From: an uncultured Collinsella sp.
Lineage (GTDB): Bacteria; Actinomycetota; Coriobacteriia; Coriobacteriales; Coriobacteriaceae
Reading direction: 5' to 3'
DNA length: 37,069 nt
Assembly (NCBI GenBank): GCA_934630855.1
Contig: CAKTWW010000017.1
Location: forward strand, 1 to 37,069
Shown: positions 23,793 through 32,445 of the stretch, piece by piece
Numbering within the stretch: the first letter of the stretch is position 1
Layout: every line of letters starts with the position of its first letter
Made by a program: the position numbers and the translations under genes
The notes under the pieces: model-generated
What the model saw: the letters and a program-made list of their open reading frames with translations, nothing else
What the model was told of the DNA's origin: nothing
Database searches by the model: none

Positions 23793-26534
23793 TCACTCGT
23801 CGAACAGGAGGCTCGAGGAGCCGAGACGCTCCTCTCGCGCCGGGGCGGCGCTCACGCTGATGTAGTCGAAGACGTAGGCGATCTCGCTTACAGGAACCTC
23901 CACGCGATAGCGCGTCGAGATGCTCGAGAAACTCTGCCTGAAGGACTCGATGAAGTCGGTGTGCTCTTCCTCGAAGCGATCCTGGCCGACGTAGGTCTCG
24001 ATGGGGTTGCGGGTGACGAGGCGCTCAACGAGGCAACAGAGGTGAACGTACAGCCCGATGATGGCGTTGCTGCCGATCTTCTCGCCCGTTCTGCGCTGAA
24101 GCTCGTGCACGGCGCTCTCGATCTCGTGGAATAGCCGCTCCGGGTCGAGGATGGTGATGGAGCGGATAACGTTCTGCAGCGTCATGTTCGAAAGCAGCTT
24201 CTCGTGGAAAGAAGAGAGCTCGGAAGCGTCAAGCCACCTGCCGAACACGGCATCGACCTTCGAGGCGGACGCCGTCGACATAATGTCTTCGAGGGCGACG
24301 TAGGGAACGGAGGCAATCCCGGGGTCTCCCGTGCCGATGACGGCGCAGACGCGGTGCTCGGAGAAAACGGCGTCGTTCGACCCGTTCGTGACGAGCTGCT
24401 TGAAGGGCCTCGTGAGCAGGCGTGCGCCTATGGTGCGCGGGAGGCTCTGCGAGACGAGCTGGCGTATCCTCTCCGCGGCGTCGACCCCGGACTCGGAGCA
24501 GAAGACGATGGCGTCCTCACGGTTGACGCGCTCGATCACCTTGCAGTGCGTCACGCACACGGCGGTCGCATCGCCAAGAACCTCGGCGATGGACTTGCCG
24601 CCGAGCAGCCCGGACCCGATCTCGAGCGCGAGCCCGGTGGAGACGTTGTTCACCACCCCGATGGTGGAGTCGGTAACGTTCTCGAGGGCCTTATAGGCCT
24701 CCTCCAAAGAGCCCATGTCAACAAGAAACACGACCCCGGTGCAGTACGAGTGACGGTCGACGAGGCGCTGGAGCGGACCGACGATGTCCTTCAGCTGCTG
24801 GTCGTAGGGCATGTCGACCGCCTCGTACACATGCACGCCGAGCATACGGTTCGCCGCGTCGGCGATGCTCGTCGCCGTCGAGTAGCCGTGTGACAAGATG
24901 ACGCAGAGCGTCCGAAGGGCCTTCGCGTCGCGAGACTCCGATGCGACGCACAGCGTCAGAAGCGTCTTCGTGAAGTGATCGAGCGAGATTCCGAGTGCCC
25001 CTTCCATGTCTGCGGCGACCTGATCGGAGACGCTCGAGGCAAACGGCAATTCGGAGGTCACGGCACCGAGGAGATGGGAGATTTGCTCCGCACAGGCAGA
25101 CTTTCGCTTAGCCAGGCCGATGCCCGGCCACAACTGCAGGCAAATCTCCTGGGCCAGTAGAAAAGTGACCTTCCTCGAAAGCTCGATGCCATAAGAAGAG
25201 CCTGCGTCGGCAAGGACCGCGCCCACGACGCGCTCGAAGGCGCGCGACCTCGATGAGGCGACGCCGTGGCCGAAGATCAAGTGATCCTCAACGCCGCGCA
25301 CAGCGGAGACAGCTTGCGAGACGAGCTCGGAGACAGAGAGCTCCCCGGCGCAGAATCGCTCATCGAGAGAGCACAGGGCATCGAGCGCCTGCTCGACCGG
25401 CCCTGTGCTCTCGGCGGCATCCAGGGACGCGTCGATCAGAGCGCCATCGTCGGGCTGTTGATCGATCTGCGCGGAGGAGAGGAGCCCGCTGGGAAGAAGA
25501 TACGGGCGAACGACGACGTAGTCGCCCTCGCGATTGAGGAACGCTTTGGCGCAGCAGTTCGTCACGCAGGCGCGCAAGCCGGCGATGTTATCGGAAAAGT
25601 CCGCGTTCACGAGGCAACGGTATGCGCCGCGGCTGATCTTCACATCAGAACCGATTCGGCACCCCTCGCTGCGCAGGAAGCTCAAGATGAGATCCTCGCG
25701 CTCCTCGGGGGTCCGCTCCTTGAGTGAGGGGACGCGGGCACAGATGGGCATTTTGCTGTAGGCCGAGGAAACCTTCAGGTCATCGGCGGAAAGCGCCGTC
25801 GAAAGAACGAGGCGAGCGCGCGGCGCATCCTGGGAGGCATCGAGCCCGAGGGCCGTCGCAAGGCAGTGCTCCATCGCAGAGGGAGAGAGTGCCTCGATGC
25901 CGTTGACAAAGACCACACCCCCGCGCGATTTCGCGATCGACTCGTCAAGAAGCCCGTTGAACGAGGCGGCGTCCGGGACCCCGGCGCAGTCGATGCGCAC
26001 ATATGAGGAGTCGCGGGACAGCAAGCCCTGGTTCTTGCCGTACTCGTACACAAGGCGAGAAAGGAAAGACTTACCGACACCCACGCCGCCGCTCAAGAGG
26101 ATGGGCAGGCCAAACGGAGGGTACTGAACCGCAGCCTTGCACTGCTCGACAACGGAGCTGAGGCTCAGGTCGAAGCCCACGGCACGCGCGAAGTCGCGGT
26201 GATCGGCGATTCCCGTCACCTGGATGAGGTCGGCGAGCGAGGCGTACTCGCTTGCAGAGAGCTTTACCTGAAAACGCTTCTGGAACGCGCGGCGATGAAA
26301 ATAACGGACAGGCCTGCCCGCCACCTTAACCACAAAGCCGGCGCGAACAAGGTCGTTGAGGTACTGGCTCGCCAGGCTCCTGGAGATGATGAGCGTCTCG
26401 GCGATGTCGGAGGTGGACAGACGGGCAAGGTCGTCGAGCGAGACGGCAGAGGTGAGGGCCTCGAGGTGCTCGAGAATCCTGTCCCTCATGTCGACGGGCT
26501 TCTTTGCCAAGCTGTCCTGTGCGGTCTTGTCCAT
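23793..26534 (-). CDS. LevR/ManR-like PTS regulator with degenerate sigma-54 ATPase domain
   Basis: This 913-residue activator of the LevR type controls the sugar operon. Domains in order: winged helix (about 16-80, ETLIISRSLASQYLNDLV), AAA-type domain (about 125-340) with Walker A GGVGVGKS (149-156), PRD1 (about 385-490), an EIIA-like domain with LSHGYSTATSIAD (about 570-700), an EIIB-like stretch (DAIVFCSESGVDAAERI) and PRD2 (YVHLCCLVERL). The GAFTGA loop that touches sigma-54 is absent: DCAGVPDAASFNGLLDESIA runs straight on to FVNGIEAL, where LevR has a FLDEIHRL-type Walker B. N211-G212 replace the catalytic Asp-Glu. Actinobacteria generally lack sigma-54, so this protein probably works with the main sigma factor. 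AAGGAGG lies inside a palindrome before the ATG. Confidence 0.88.
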   Translation of the reverse strand: MDKTAQDSLAKKPVDMRDRILEHLEALTSAVSLDDLARLSTSDIAETLIISRSLASQYLNDLVRAGFVVKVAGRPVRYFHRRAFQKRFQVKLSASEYASLADLIQVTGIADHRDFARAVGFDLSLSSVVEQCKAAVQYPPFGLPILLSGGVGVGKSFLSRLVYEYGKNQGLLSRDSSYVRIDCAGVPDAASFNGLLDESIAKSRGGVVFVNGIEALSPSAMEHCLATALGLDASQDAPRARLVLSTALSADDLKVSSAYSKMPICARVPSLKERTPEEREDLILSFLRSEGCRIGSDVKISRGAYRCLVNADFSDNIAGLRACVTNCCAKAFLNREGDYVVVRPYLLPSGLLSSAQIDQQPDDGALIDASLDAAESTGPVEQALDALCSLDERFCAGELSVSELVSQAVSAVRGVEDHLIFGHGVASSRSRAFERVVGAVLADAGSSYGIELSRKVTFLLAQEICLQLWPGIGLAKRKSACAEQISHLLGAVTSELPFASSVSDQVAADMEGALGISLDHFTKTLLTLCVASESRDAKALRTLCVILSHGYSTATSIADAANRMLGVHVYEAVDMPYDQQLKDIVGPLQRLVDRHSYCTGVVFLVDMGSLEEAYKALENVTDSTIGVVNNVSTGLALEIGSGLLGGKSIAEVLGDATAVCVTHCKVIERVNREDAIVFCSESGVDAAERIRQLVSQSLPRTIGARLLTRPFKQLVTNGSNDAVFSEHRVCAVIGTGDPGIASVPYVALEDIMSTASASKVDAVFGRWLDASELSSFHEKLLSNMTLQNVIRSITILDPERLFHEIESAVHELQRRTGEKIGSNAIIGLYVHLCCLVERLVTRNPIETYVGQDRFEEEHTDFIESFRQSFSSISTRYRVEVPVSEIAYVFDYISVSAAPAREERLGSSSLLFDE

Positions 26535-26544
26535 GACTTCTTAC

Positions 26545-26560
26545 CTCCTTGTACAAGGAG
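26545..26560 (-). promoter_or_regulatory. Perfect 16-bp palindrome over the regulator's ribosome site
   Basis: CTCCTTGTACAAGGAG is its own reverse complement. In the mRNA its second half supplies AAGGAG of the Shine-Dalgarno sequence and its first half is the matching anti-Shine-Dalgarno, giving a 6-bp stem with a GUAC loop. It could sequester the ribosome site or be a protein operator. Confidence 0.75.
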
Positions 26561-26713
26561 TATAAGGGGAACACAGAGAACGGAAGGGGGCGCGTGGGGG
26601 AATCAACAGCCCCGAGGAGAAGTTCACCACTTGAGGGGCAGAAAACAACGGCCATTGAACATTCAGGGCCGACGCTCAACACTTCGGCTCGACACTTCGC
26701 TTTGGAAAGGGCC

Positions 26714-26794
26714 CTGCGCGATGGTGCAGCCCTCCATCTCGCAGCACAGGTCGCCGAAGGTCGCGAGGATGCGCTCCTTCTGTTCCGTGGGCGA
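26714..26794 (-). pseudogene. Remnant of a methylthioadenosine/SAH nucleosidase gene
   Basis: One minus-strand frame reads SPTEQKERILATFGDLCCEM then EGCTIAQ. This is the part of MTA/SAH nucleosidase that carries the conserved CCEMEGAAIAQ motif, where the MEG loop binds the ribose. About 27 codons remain. The frame is closed by a stop a few codons upstream and loses similarity downstream. No ribosome site or start exists, so it is a fragment. It lies in debris between the sugar regulator and guaA. Confidence 0.55.
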
Positions 26795-27019
26795 GACGGC
26801 TCGGTGGGCAAGGTCCTCTCAAAGGGGGTCGTTCGGCGCCGCAAGACCTCGATGACCGACTACCGCCTCGAGCAAGTGGCGGATTACCTCTGCACCATCG
26901 AACTCGCCTTGGTCAAGTACGAGGCCAAGGAGAACGATGAGACGTACAACAAGTTCTTCGGAGGTATAGGCTCTTTCAAGAGGAACTGGCTCAAGCAAGC
27001 CCGCAGCAAGCGGATATAG
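26795..27019 (+). pseudogene. Unrecognised coding fragment
   Basis: A plus-strand frame ends with MTDYRLEQVADYLCTIELAL and continues to GGIGSFKRNWLKQARSKRI. Its third codon positions are strongly G/C, as in real genes here, and its composition is protein-like (Lys, Glu, aromatic residues). No Shine-Dalgarno precedes any start, and the upstream part overlaps the nucleosidase remnant on the other strand. I do not recognise the family. It is probably the 3' end of a gene whose beginning was lost, or a small intact ORF from ATG 26851. Confidence 0.4.
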
Positions 27020-27209
27020 CTGATTTCGCGGTTTCGCAAGGAACGGTCAGCTCTCCCCTGGCGGGGAACTCCGGGCGGCGTGCTTCGAGCAGCGGAAGCT
27101 GAAGCGGCGCGGGCATTGATCGGTGCCGGCATCGGCCCAGACGTGAACAGTGCTACGTTCCCTGTTCACGAGGCGCGAAACCATAAAGGTTGTCCAGCGG
27201 TTGCCAAAC
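27020..27209. other. Non-coding debris with a 9-bp inverted repeat
   Basis: No gene is supported here. CGTGAACAG (27142-27150) is the reverse complement of CTGTTCACG (27162-27170), with an 11-bp loop. The stretch follows two gene fragments and looks like the remainder of a rearrangement. Confidence 0.5.
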
Positions 27210-27245
27210 GAAAAGCCCCTGACCTGTTTGTGCAGGTCAGGGGCT
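27210..27245 (-). terminator. Terminator of guaA
   Basis: AGCCCCTGACCTG (27214-27226) and CAGGTCAGGGGCT (27233-27245) form a perfect 13-bp stem with a TTTGTG loop. On the minus strand TTTCG follows. It lies 20 bp after the guaA stop. Confidence 0.9.
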
Positions 27246-27264
27246 CGGAAACGCTAGATATCAG

Positions 27265-28863
27265 CTATTCCCACTCGATCGTCGCGGGCGGCTTGGACGT
27301 GATGTCGTAGCACACGCGGTTGGCGCCGGGAACCTCGGCCACGATGCGGCCGGAGATGCGGGCCAGGACGTCGTAGGGCAGCTTGGCCCAGTCGGCGGTC
27401 ATGGCGTCGCTGGACTCGACGGCGCGCAGGATGATCGGACGCTGATAGGTGCGCTCGTCGCCCATAACGCCGACGGATTTGATGTCGGGCAGGACGGCGA
27501 AATACTGCCAGCAGCTGTGCTCGGAGTTGCGCTCGCCGGTCTGCTCAAACAGACGCTGGTTGTAGGCGTCGAGCTCCTCGCGCACGATGGCGTCGGCGTT
27601 CTTGAGGATCTCGAGCTTCTCCTTGTCAACCGCGCCGATGATGCGAATAGCCAGACCCGGGCCCGGGAAGGGCTGGCGGAACACAATGTGGCCCGGCAGG
27701 CCCAGCGCCAGACCAAGCGCGCGGACCTCGTCCTTAAAGAAGTGGTCGAGCGGCTCGATGAGGTCGAAGTGCACGCCCTCGGGGAACGGGATCAGATTAT
27801 GGTGGCTCTTGATGGTGGCCGTCTTGCCGCCCGTCTTGCGAGCGCCGGACTCGATGATGTCGGGGTAGATGGTGCCCTGAGCCAGGTACTTGACCGGCTT
27901 GCCATCGGTCTCGAGCTGCTGAGCAACCGCGAAGAACTCTTTCCAGAACTGCGTACCGATGATGCGGCGCTTCTCCTCGGGCTCGGTCACGCCGGCCAGA
28001 AGCTCGGCATAGCGGTCCTCGGCGTGAACGTGAATGAAGTCGACGTCGAACTGCTTGGTGAAAACCTCCTCAACCTGCTCGGGCTCGCCTTTGCGCAGCA
28101 GGCCGTGGTTGATGAACACGCAGGTCATCTGCTTGCCAACGGCACGGGCGCCCAAGGCAGCCACGACGGAGGAGTCAACGCCGCCGGACAGAGCCAGGAT
28201 CACGCGGTCGTCGCCGACCTTCTCGCGGAAGTCCGCCGTCATGGTCTCGGCGAGGTTGTCCATGCTCCAGTTGGGCTCCAGGCCGCAAATCTCAAACAGG
28301 AAGTTGCTCAGCAGCTGCTGACCGTACTCGGAATGCTTGACCTCGGGGTGGAACTGCGTGGTGAAAATCTTGCGCTCGGCACACTCCATGGCGGCAACCG
28401 GGCACACGTCAGTGCTGGCGGTGACGGTAAAGCCCTCGGGCACCTCGGAGACAGCGTCGCGGTGGCTCATCCACACGGTCTGCTCCATGGGCGTGGAATT
28501 GAAGAGCTTGGCGCCGGCCGTGCGCGTGATGGTGGCGCGGCCGTACTCGCCCACCTCGGAGTGGCCGACCTTGCCGCCGAGCGTCACGGCCGTGATCTGG
28601 TGGCCGTAGCAGAAGCCCAGGACGGGAAGGCCCAGGTCAAAGATGGCGGGGTCGATGGACGGAGCGTCCTCGGCATACACGGAGGCCGGACCGCCGGAAA
28701 GAATGAGCGCAGCGGCGTTCATCTCGCGAATCTCGTCGGCTGAGATGTCGCAGGGAACGATCTCGGAATACACGTTGAGGTCGCGGACGCGACGGGCAAT
28801 GAGCTGACCGTACTGCGCACCAAAGTCGAGTACGAGGACCTTTGCGGAAGCATGTTGATCCAT
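27265..28863 (-). CDS. guaA: GMP synthase (glutamine-hydrolysing), full length
   Basis: This 532-residue enzyme makes GMP from XMP, ATP and glutamine in purine synthesis. The N-terminal glutaminase domain has the nucleophile C85 (GFCYGHQ) and H172/E174 (FHPEV). The ATP-pyrophosphatase PP-loop SGGVDSS is at 226-232, and the C-terminus is the canonical KPPATIEWE. Its lid reads KSHHNLIPFPEG, unlike the common HHNVGGLP, so this branch itself differs from E. coli GuaA. GAGGGGG before the ATG at 28863 (MDQHASAK) is preferred over an upstream frame opening. It is a single-gene unit with its own terminator, and is most likely the housekeeping enzyme. A second, glutaminase-less GMP synthase lies at 413-1393. 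Confidence 0.97.
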   Translation of the reverse strand: MDQHASAKVLVLDFGAQYGQLIARRVRDLNVYSEIVPCDISADEIREMNAAALILSGGPASVYAEDAPSIDPAIFDLGLPVLGFCYGHQITAVTLGGKVGHSEVGEYGRATITRTAGAKLFNSTPMEQTVWMSHRDAVSEVPEGFTVTASTDVCPVAAMECAERKIFTTQFHPEVKHSEYGQQLLSNFLFEICGLEPNWSMDNLAETMTADFREKVGDDRVILALSGGVDSSVVAALGARAVGKQMTCVFINHGLLRKGEPEQVEEVFTKQFDVDFIHVHAEDRYAELLAGVTEPEEKRRIIGTQFWKEFFAVAQQLETDGKPVKYLAQGTIYPDIIESGARKTGGKTATIKSHHNLIPFPEGVHFDLIEPLDHFFKDEVRALGLALGLPGHIVFRQPFPGPGLAIRIIGAVDKEKLEILKNADAIVREELDAYNQRLFEQTGERNSEHSCWQYFAVLPDIKSVGVMGDERTYQRPIILRAVESSDAMTADWAKLPYDVLARISGRIVAEVPGANRVCYDITSKPPATIEWE

Positions 28864-29051
28864 GGTTTCCCCCTCTTGTTGGCGGGGAGCCGGTGCCCGC
28901 CCGCGCGAATGAACGAAAATAACTTTCATAGTGTACACGTAACCAGCGGCTTTGCGCCCGTCATAGCCATCAGCGCACGGCAAACGCACGAGCCGCGCCC
29001 CATTCGAGGCAAACTGAAGTGTTACTAAACGTTACAGATGATGTAATACGT

Positions 29052-29079
29052 TTGAACATTGGACGCCCTGTGCCACAAT
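29052..29079 (+). promoter_or_regulatory. Likely promoter of the asparaginase gene
   Basis: TTGAAC (29052-29057) and CACAAT (29074-29079) are separated by 16 bp. A GTTAC direct repeat lies just upstream (about 29020-29036). The assignment is by consensus only. Confidence 0.45.
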
Positions 29080-29130
29080 ACTGCCGAACGACTCCGCCTC
29101 TGTGGCGGCAAATACGATAGGAATACCAGA

Positions 29131-30144
29131 ATGAAGCGCATCCTTCTCATCGCCACGGGCGGCACCATCGCATCGACCGAGGACGGCAACGGCCTCTCCC
29201 CCGCCCTGACCGGTGAGGAACTCGCCCAGAGCGTCCCCGAGATCTCGGGCCTCTGCGAGCTCGACGTCGTGCAGCCCATGAACATCGACAGCACCAATAT
29301 GCGCCCCAGTGACTGGATGCGTATCCGCGACGTCATCGTCGAGGGTTATGCCGGCCACGACGGCTTCGTGATTCTGCACGGCACCGATACCATGAGCTAC
29401 ACCGCGGCAGCGCTTTCCTACCTGATTCAGGACAGCCCCAAGCCCATCGTGCTCACCGGATCGCAAAAGCCCATGGGCAATCCCTTTACCGACGCCAAGC
29501 TCAACCTGTATCAGAGCCTTCTCTATGCGCTTGACGAGCATTCGCACGATGTCTCGATCGTGTTTGGCGGCGTGGCCATTGCCGGTACGCGCGCCCGCAA
29601 GCAGCGCACCATGAGCTTTAACGCATTTATTAGCGTGAACTATCCGCCCATCGCCTACATCCGCAACGCTCGCATTGTGCGTAACGGGCTTCACGGCGCG
29701 CATCAGGGAGAAAACCCGGTGCGTTTCTACGACAACATCGACCCGCGCGTTTTTGTGCTCAAACTCACGCCCGGCGTAAACCCTGGCATTCTGGACGCTC
29801 TGGCCGACAGCTACGATGCCGTGATTCTGGAGACCTTTGGCATTGGCGGCATCCCGGAGTTTGGAGAGTCGGGCGAATCGTTCCAGGAGGCAATTTTCCG
29901 CTGGGTCGATTCGGGCCGCACCGTCGTTATGACTACGCAGGTGCCCGAGGAGGGTCTGGACTTGGGCGTCTACGAGGTCGGCCGCGCTTACGCCGATCAT
30001 CCGGGCATTTTGCGTGGCGACGATATGACGACCGAAACACTCGTAGCCAAAACCATGTGGGCGCTCGGCCAGTCGCGCGACGCTGCCGAAATCCAGCGCC
30101 TGTTCTACAGCCAGGTCAACCACGACCGCATCCCGATGGCGTAA
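29131..30144 (+). CDS. ansA: Type I (cytoplasmic) L-asparaginase
   Basis: This 337-residue enzyme hydrolyses asparagine to aspartate and ammonia. The first catalytic threonine is T12 (LIATGGTIAS), and the second motif HGTDTMSYTAAA holds T85 and D86. LTGSQKPMG with the conserved lysine and the late FGIGGIPEF segment fit the type I family. There is no signal peptide, so it acts in the cytoplasm. The frame opens 24 codons earlier, but the family begins at MKRILLIATGGT and TAGGA lies upstream of this ATG. It is a single-gene unit next to an Xre regulator on the opposite strand, with no sign of functional linkage. Confidence 0.93.
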   Translation: MKRILLIATGGTIASTEDGNGLSPALTGEELAQSVPEISGLCELDVVQPMNIDSTNMRPSDWMRIRDVIVEGYAGHDGFVILHGTDTMSYTAAALSYLIQDSPKPIVLTGSQKPMGNPFTDAKLNLYQSLLYALDEHSHDVSIVFGGVAIAGTRARKQRTMSFNAFISVNYPPIAYIRNARIVRNGLHGAHQGENPVRFYDNIDPRVFVLKLTPGVNPGILDALADSYDAVILETFGIGGIPEFGESGESFQEAIFRWVDSGRTVVMTTQVPEEGLDLGVYEVGRAYADHPGILRGDDMTTETLVAKTMWALGQSRDAAEIQRLFYSQVNHDRIPMA

Positions 30145-30165
30145 TCAGATATCGACCGGTATCCC

Positions 30166-30384
30166 CTATTCAATGCCCTCGAGAAGCTCTGACACCGTCA
30201 TGCCGAGTGCGGGCGCAATCTTAAATAGAACTTTAAGTGTGAAGTTTGCCGTTCCGTCTTCGATTCGGTCGAGGTAGGGGCGGCTGATTCCTGTTGCCAC
30301 ACAAAAATCGACCTTGGAGATACCAAGGTCCCTGCGTGTCTGTTCGACTCGCTTGCCAAGAATCTGTTTCGCACGTTCGTCCAT
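30166..30384 (-). CDS. Small Xre-family regulator on a 26-bp palindrome
   Basis: This 72-residue protein is one helix-turn-helix domain (LGISKVDFCVATGISRPYLD then RIEDGTANFTLKVLFKIA and LGMTVSELL). It is a DNA-binding repressor of the Cro/CI kind with no effector domain. The ATG at 30384 is the only in-frame candidate, and there is no Shine-Dalgarno sequence before it, which is unusual for this window. A perfect 26-bp palindrome 28 bp upstream, between this gene and the divergent HAD-like gene, is the evident operator and should couple the two genes. Confidence 0.88.
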   Translation of the reverse strand: MDERAKQILGKRVEQTRRDLGISKVDFCVATGISRPYLDRIEDGTANFTLKVLFKIAPALGMTVSELLEGIE

Positions 30385-30412
30385 GCAGCCGAGTTTGAAA
30401 TGGAGCCGAACA

Positions 30413-30438
30413 AAAACGTAAACTATAGTTTACGTTTT
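30413..30438. promoter_or_regulatory. 26-bp perfect palindromic operator
   Basis: The half-site is AAAACGTAAACTA, mirrored exactly through TAGTTTACGTTTT. The centre CTATAG supplies a -10-like TATAGT on both strands, so a protein bound here would block both divergent promoters. It is the longest perfect palindrome noticed in the window. Confidence 0.9.
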
Positions 30439-30460
30439 GCCGAATACACAGGAGTTTTCT

Positions 30461-30850
30461 ATGTCGGGTTCTTCGATTTACGTACGGCGCGCAGATTGCC
30501 GCCGGCGCGACACGCCGATTGCTCTTGTCGTTATCGAGGCCGACCAGTTCACACCCGACGAACGCACCGCCTTCACGCTGTTATTAAGTCGCGTTGACGC
30601 GGTGCTGCTCCCCAACCCAAAGCAAGGCGAGCTCGCATCACTTTGCCAACAGCACAGCTGCACACTCGACCAGACCGCCGTTATCGCCACCACGCAGCAC
30701 GGCCTTCCCCTGTTGATGGAAGCCGCCGTCGCCCTGACCCTCCGCGGCGCGAGTTACGAAAACGAGGCCGCCGCCGACGTGGTCTTTAAACCACGATCGA
30801 GCGGCGGCCTCGCAGCAGCCATCGAATATGCTTGCAGGCTCGTTGCCTAG
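30461..30850 (+). CDS. Small HAD-fold-like protein without catalytic aspartates
   Basis: This 129-residue protein is divergent from the Xre regulator. Its second half (AVIATTQHGLPLLMEAA, then ALTLRGASYENEAAADVVFK and SGGLAAAIE) follows the C-terminal part of HAD phosphatases, where the pattern is usually GD-x-ND-x-P-M-L-x-A-A-G, with AAD near the end. The Gly-Asp/Asn-Asp residues are replaced by TT and HG, and no N-terminal DxDx(T/V) is present. It is therefore either an inactive HAD-fold remnant used as a binding protein, or a different fold. CAGGAG six bases before ATG 30461 decides the start over a TTG eight codons upstream. The function is unknown. Confidence 0.65.
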   Translation: MSGSSIYVRRADCRRRDTPIALVVIEADQFTPDERTAFTLLLSRVDAVLLPNPKQGELASLCQQHSCTLDQTAVIATTQHGLPLLMEAAVALTLRGASYENEAAADVVFKPRSSGGLAAAIEYACRLVA

Positions 30851-30859
30851 AGGGGCAAG

Positions 30860-31243
30860 CTAGAACCCCAGCCCAAAGCCCGTACCGGTAATTGCCGAAT
30901 ACATAAAGTAGACGTTAATCACATTGAGAAACACGCCCGTGATGCAGCCGTTGCGCAGATAACGCTCACACGTTAGTCGCGCCATCACAGCAGAGTCGTC
31001 GTTGTTCTTAGCCTGACGACCGGCGGTAAAGTACGTCGCCACGCCGAGCAGCAGGTTGAGCACCGGCAGCGCCAGCAGCTCGTAGCTCTTGCCCCAGCGC
31101 GTTGCCTCGCCAGCGGCGTTGAACTTCGTTGCCACCTCGGGTCCAATGTTGGGAAGGACGCACGCCGCAACCACGAGCGGAAGCACCGCGAGCACGAGCA
31201 GCGCGATGCCCATATAGCCGGCCTTTTTTCCATATTTGAACAT
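30860..31243 (-). CDS. Three-helix membrane protein with DUF1648 motif
   Basis: This is a 127-residue membrane protein. The first helix (GIALLVLAVLPLVVAACV) is followed by the DUF1648 signature LPNIGPEVATKFNAAGEATR-WG, where the family has LPD-x-IP-x-HFN-x-x-G. Two further hydrophobic segments occur (LLALPVLNLLLGVATYFTAG and GVFLNVINVYFMYSAITG). DUF1648 occurs in SdpI-type immunity proteins and other small membrane proteins of unclear role. It starts 11 bp after ychF on the same strand with AAGGA upstream, so the two are co-transcribed. No immunity partner or toxin gene is visible nearby. Confidence 0.82.
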   Translation of the reverse strand: MFKYGKKAGYMGIALLVLAVLPLVVAACVLPNIGPEVATKFNAAGEATRWGKSYELLALPVLNLLLGVATYFTAGRQAKNNDDSAVMARLTCERYLRNGCITGVFLNVINVYFMYSAITGTGFGLGF

Positions 31244-31254
31244 ATGCGTCGTCC

Positions 31255-32331
<1,077 letters not shown>

Positions 32332-32445
32332 GACAGCTCCTTTTGGTACAAGTATTTCAAACTGCATAAGTATAGCGCCGCCGCAGCATCCGGGCGAACC
32401 CAGACACCACGGCGGCGCAAATGAAGCAGAGATTAGGCTCGCTAG

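Noticed and set aside
27517..28743. 408-codon plus-strand open frame opposite guaA
   Set aside because: It is an antisense shadow of a fully recognised enzyme gene.
413..28863. Two GMP synthase genes as an assembly duplication
   Set aside because: The two proteins differ in length, domains and sequence throughout (lid, C-terminal tail), so they are genuine separate genes.
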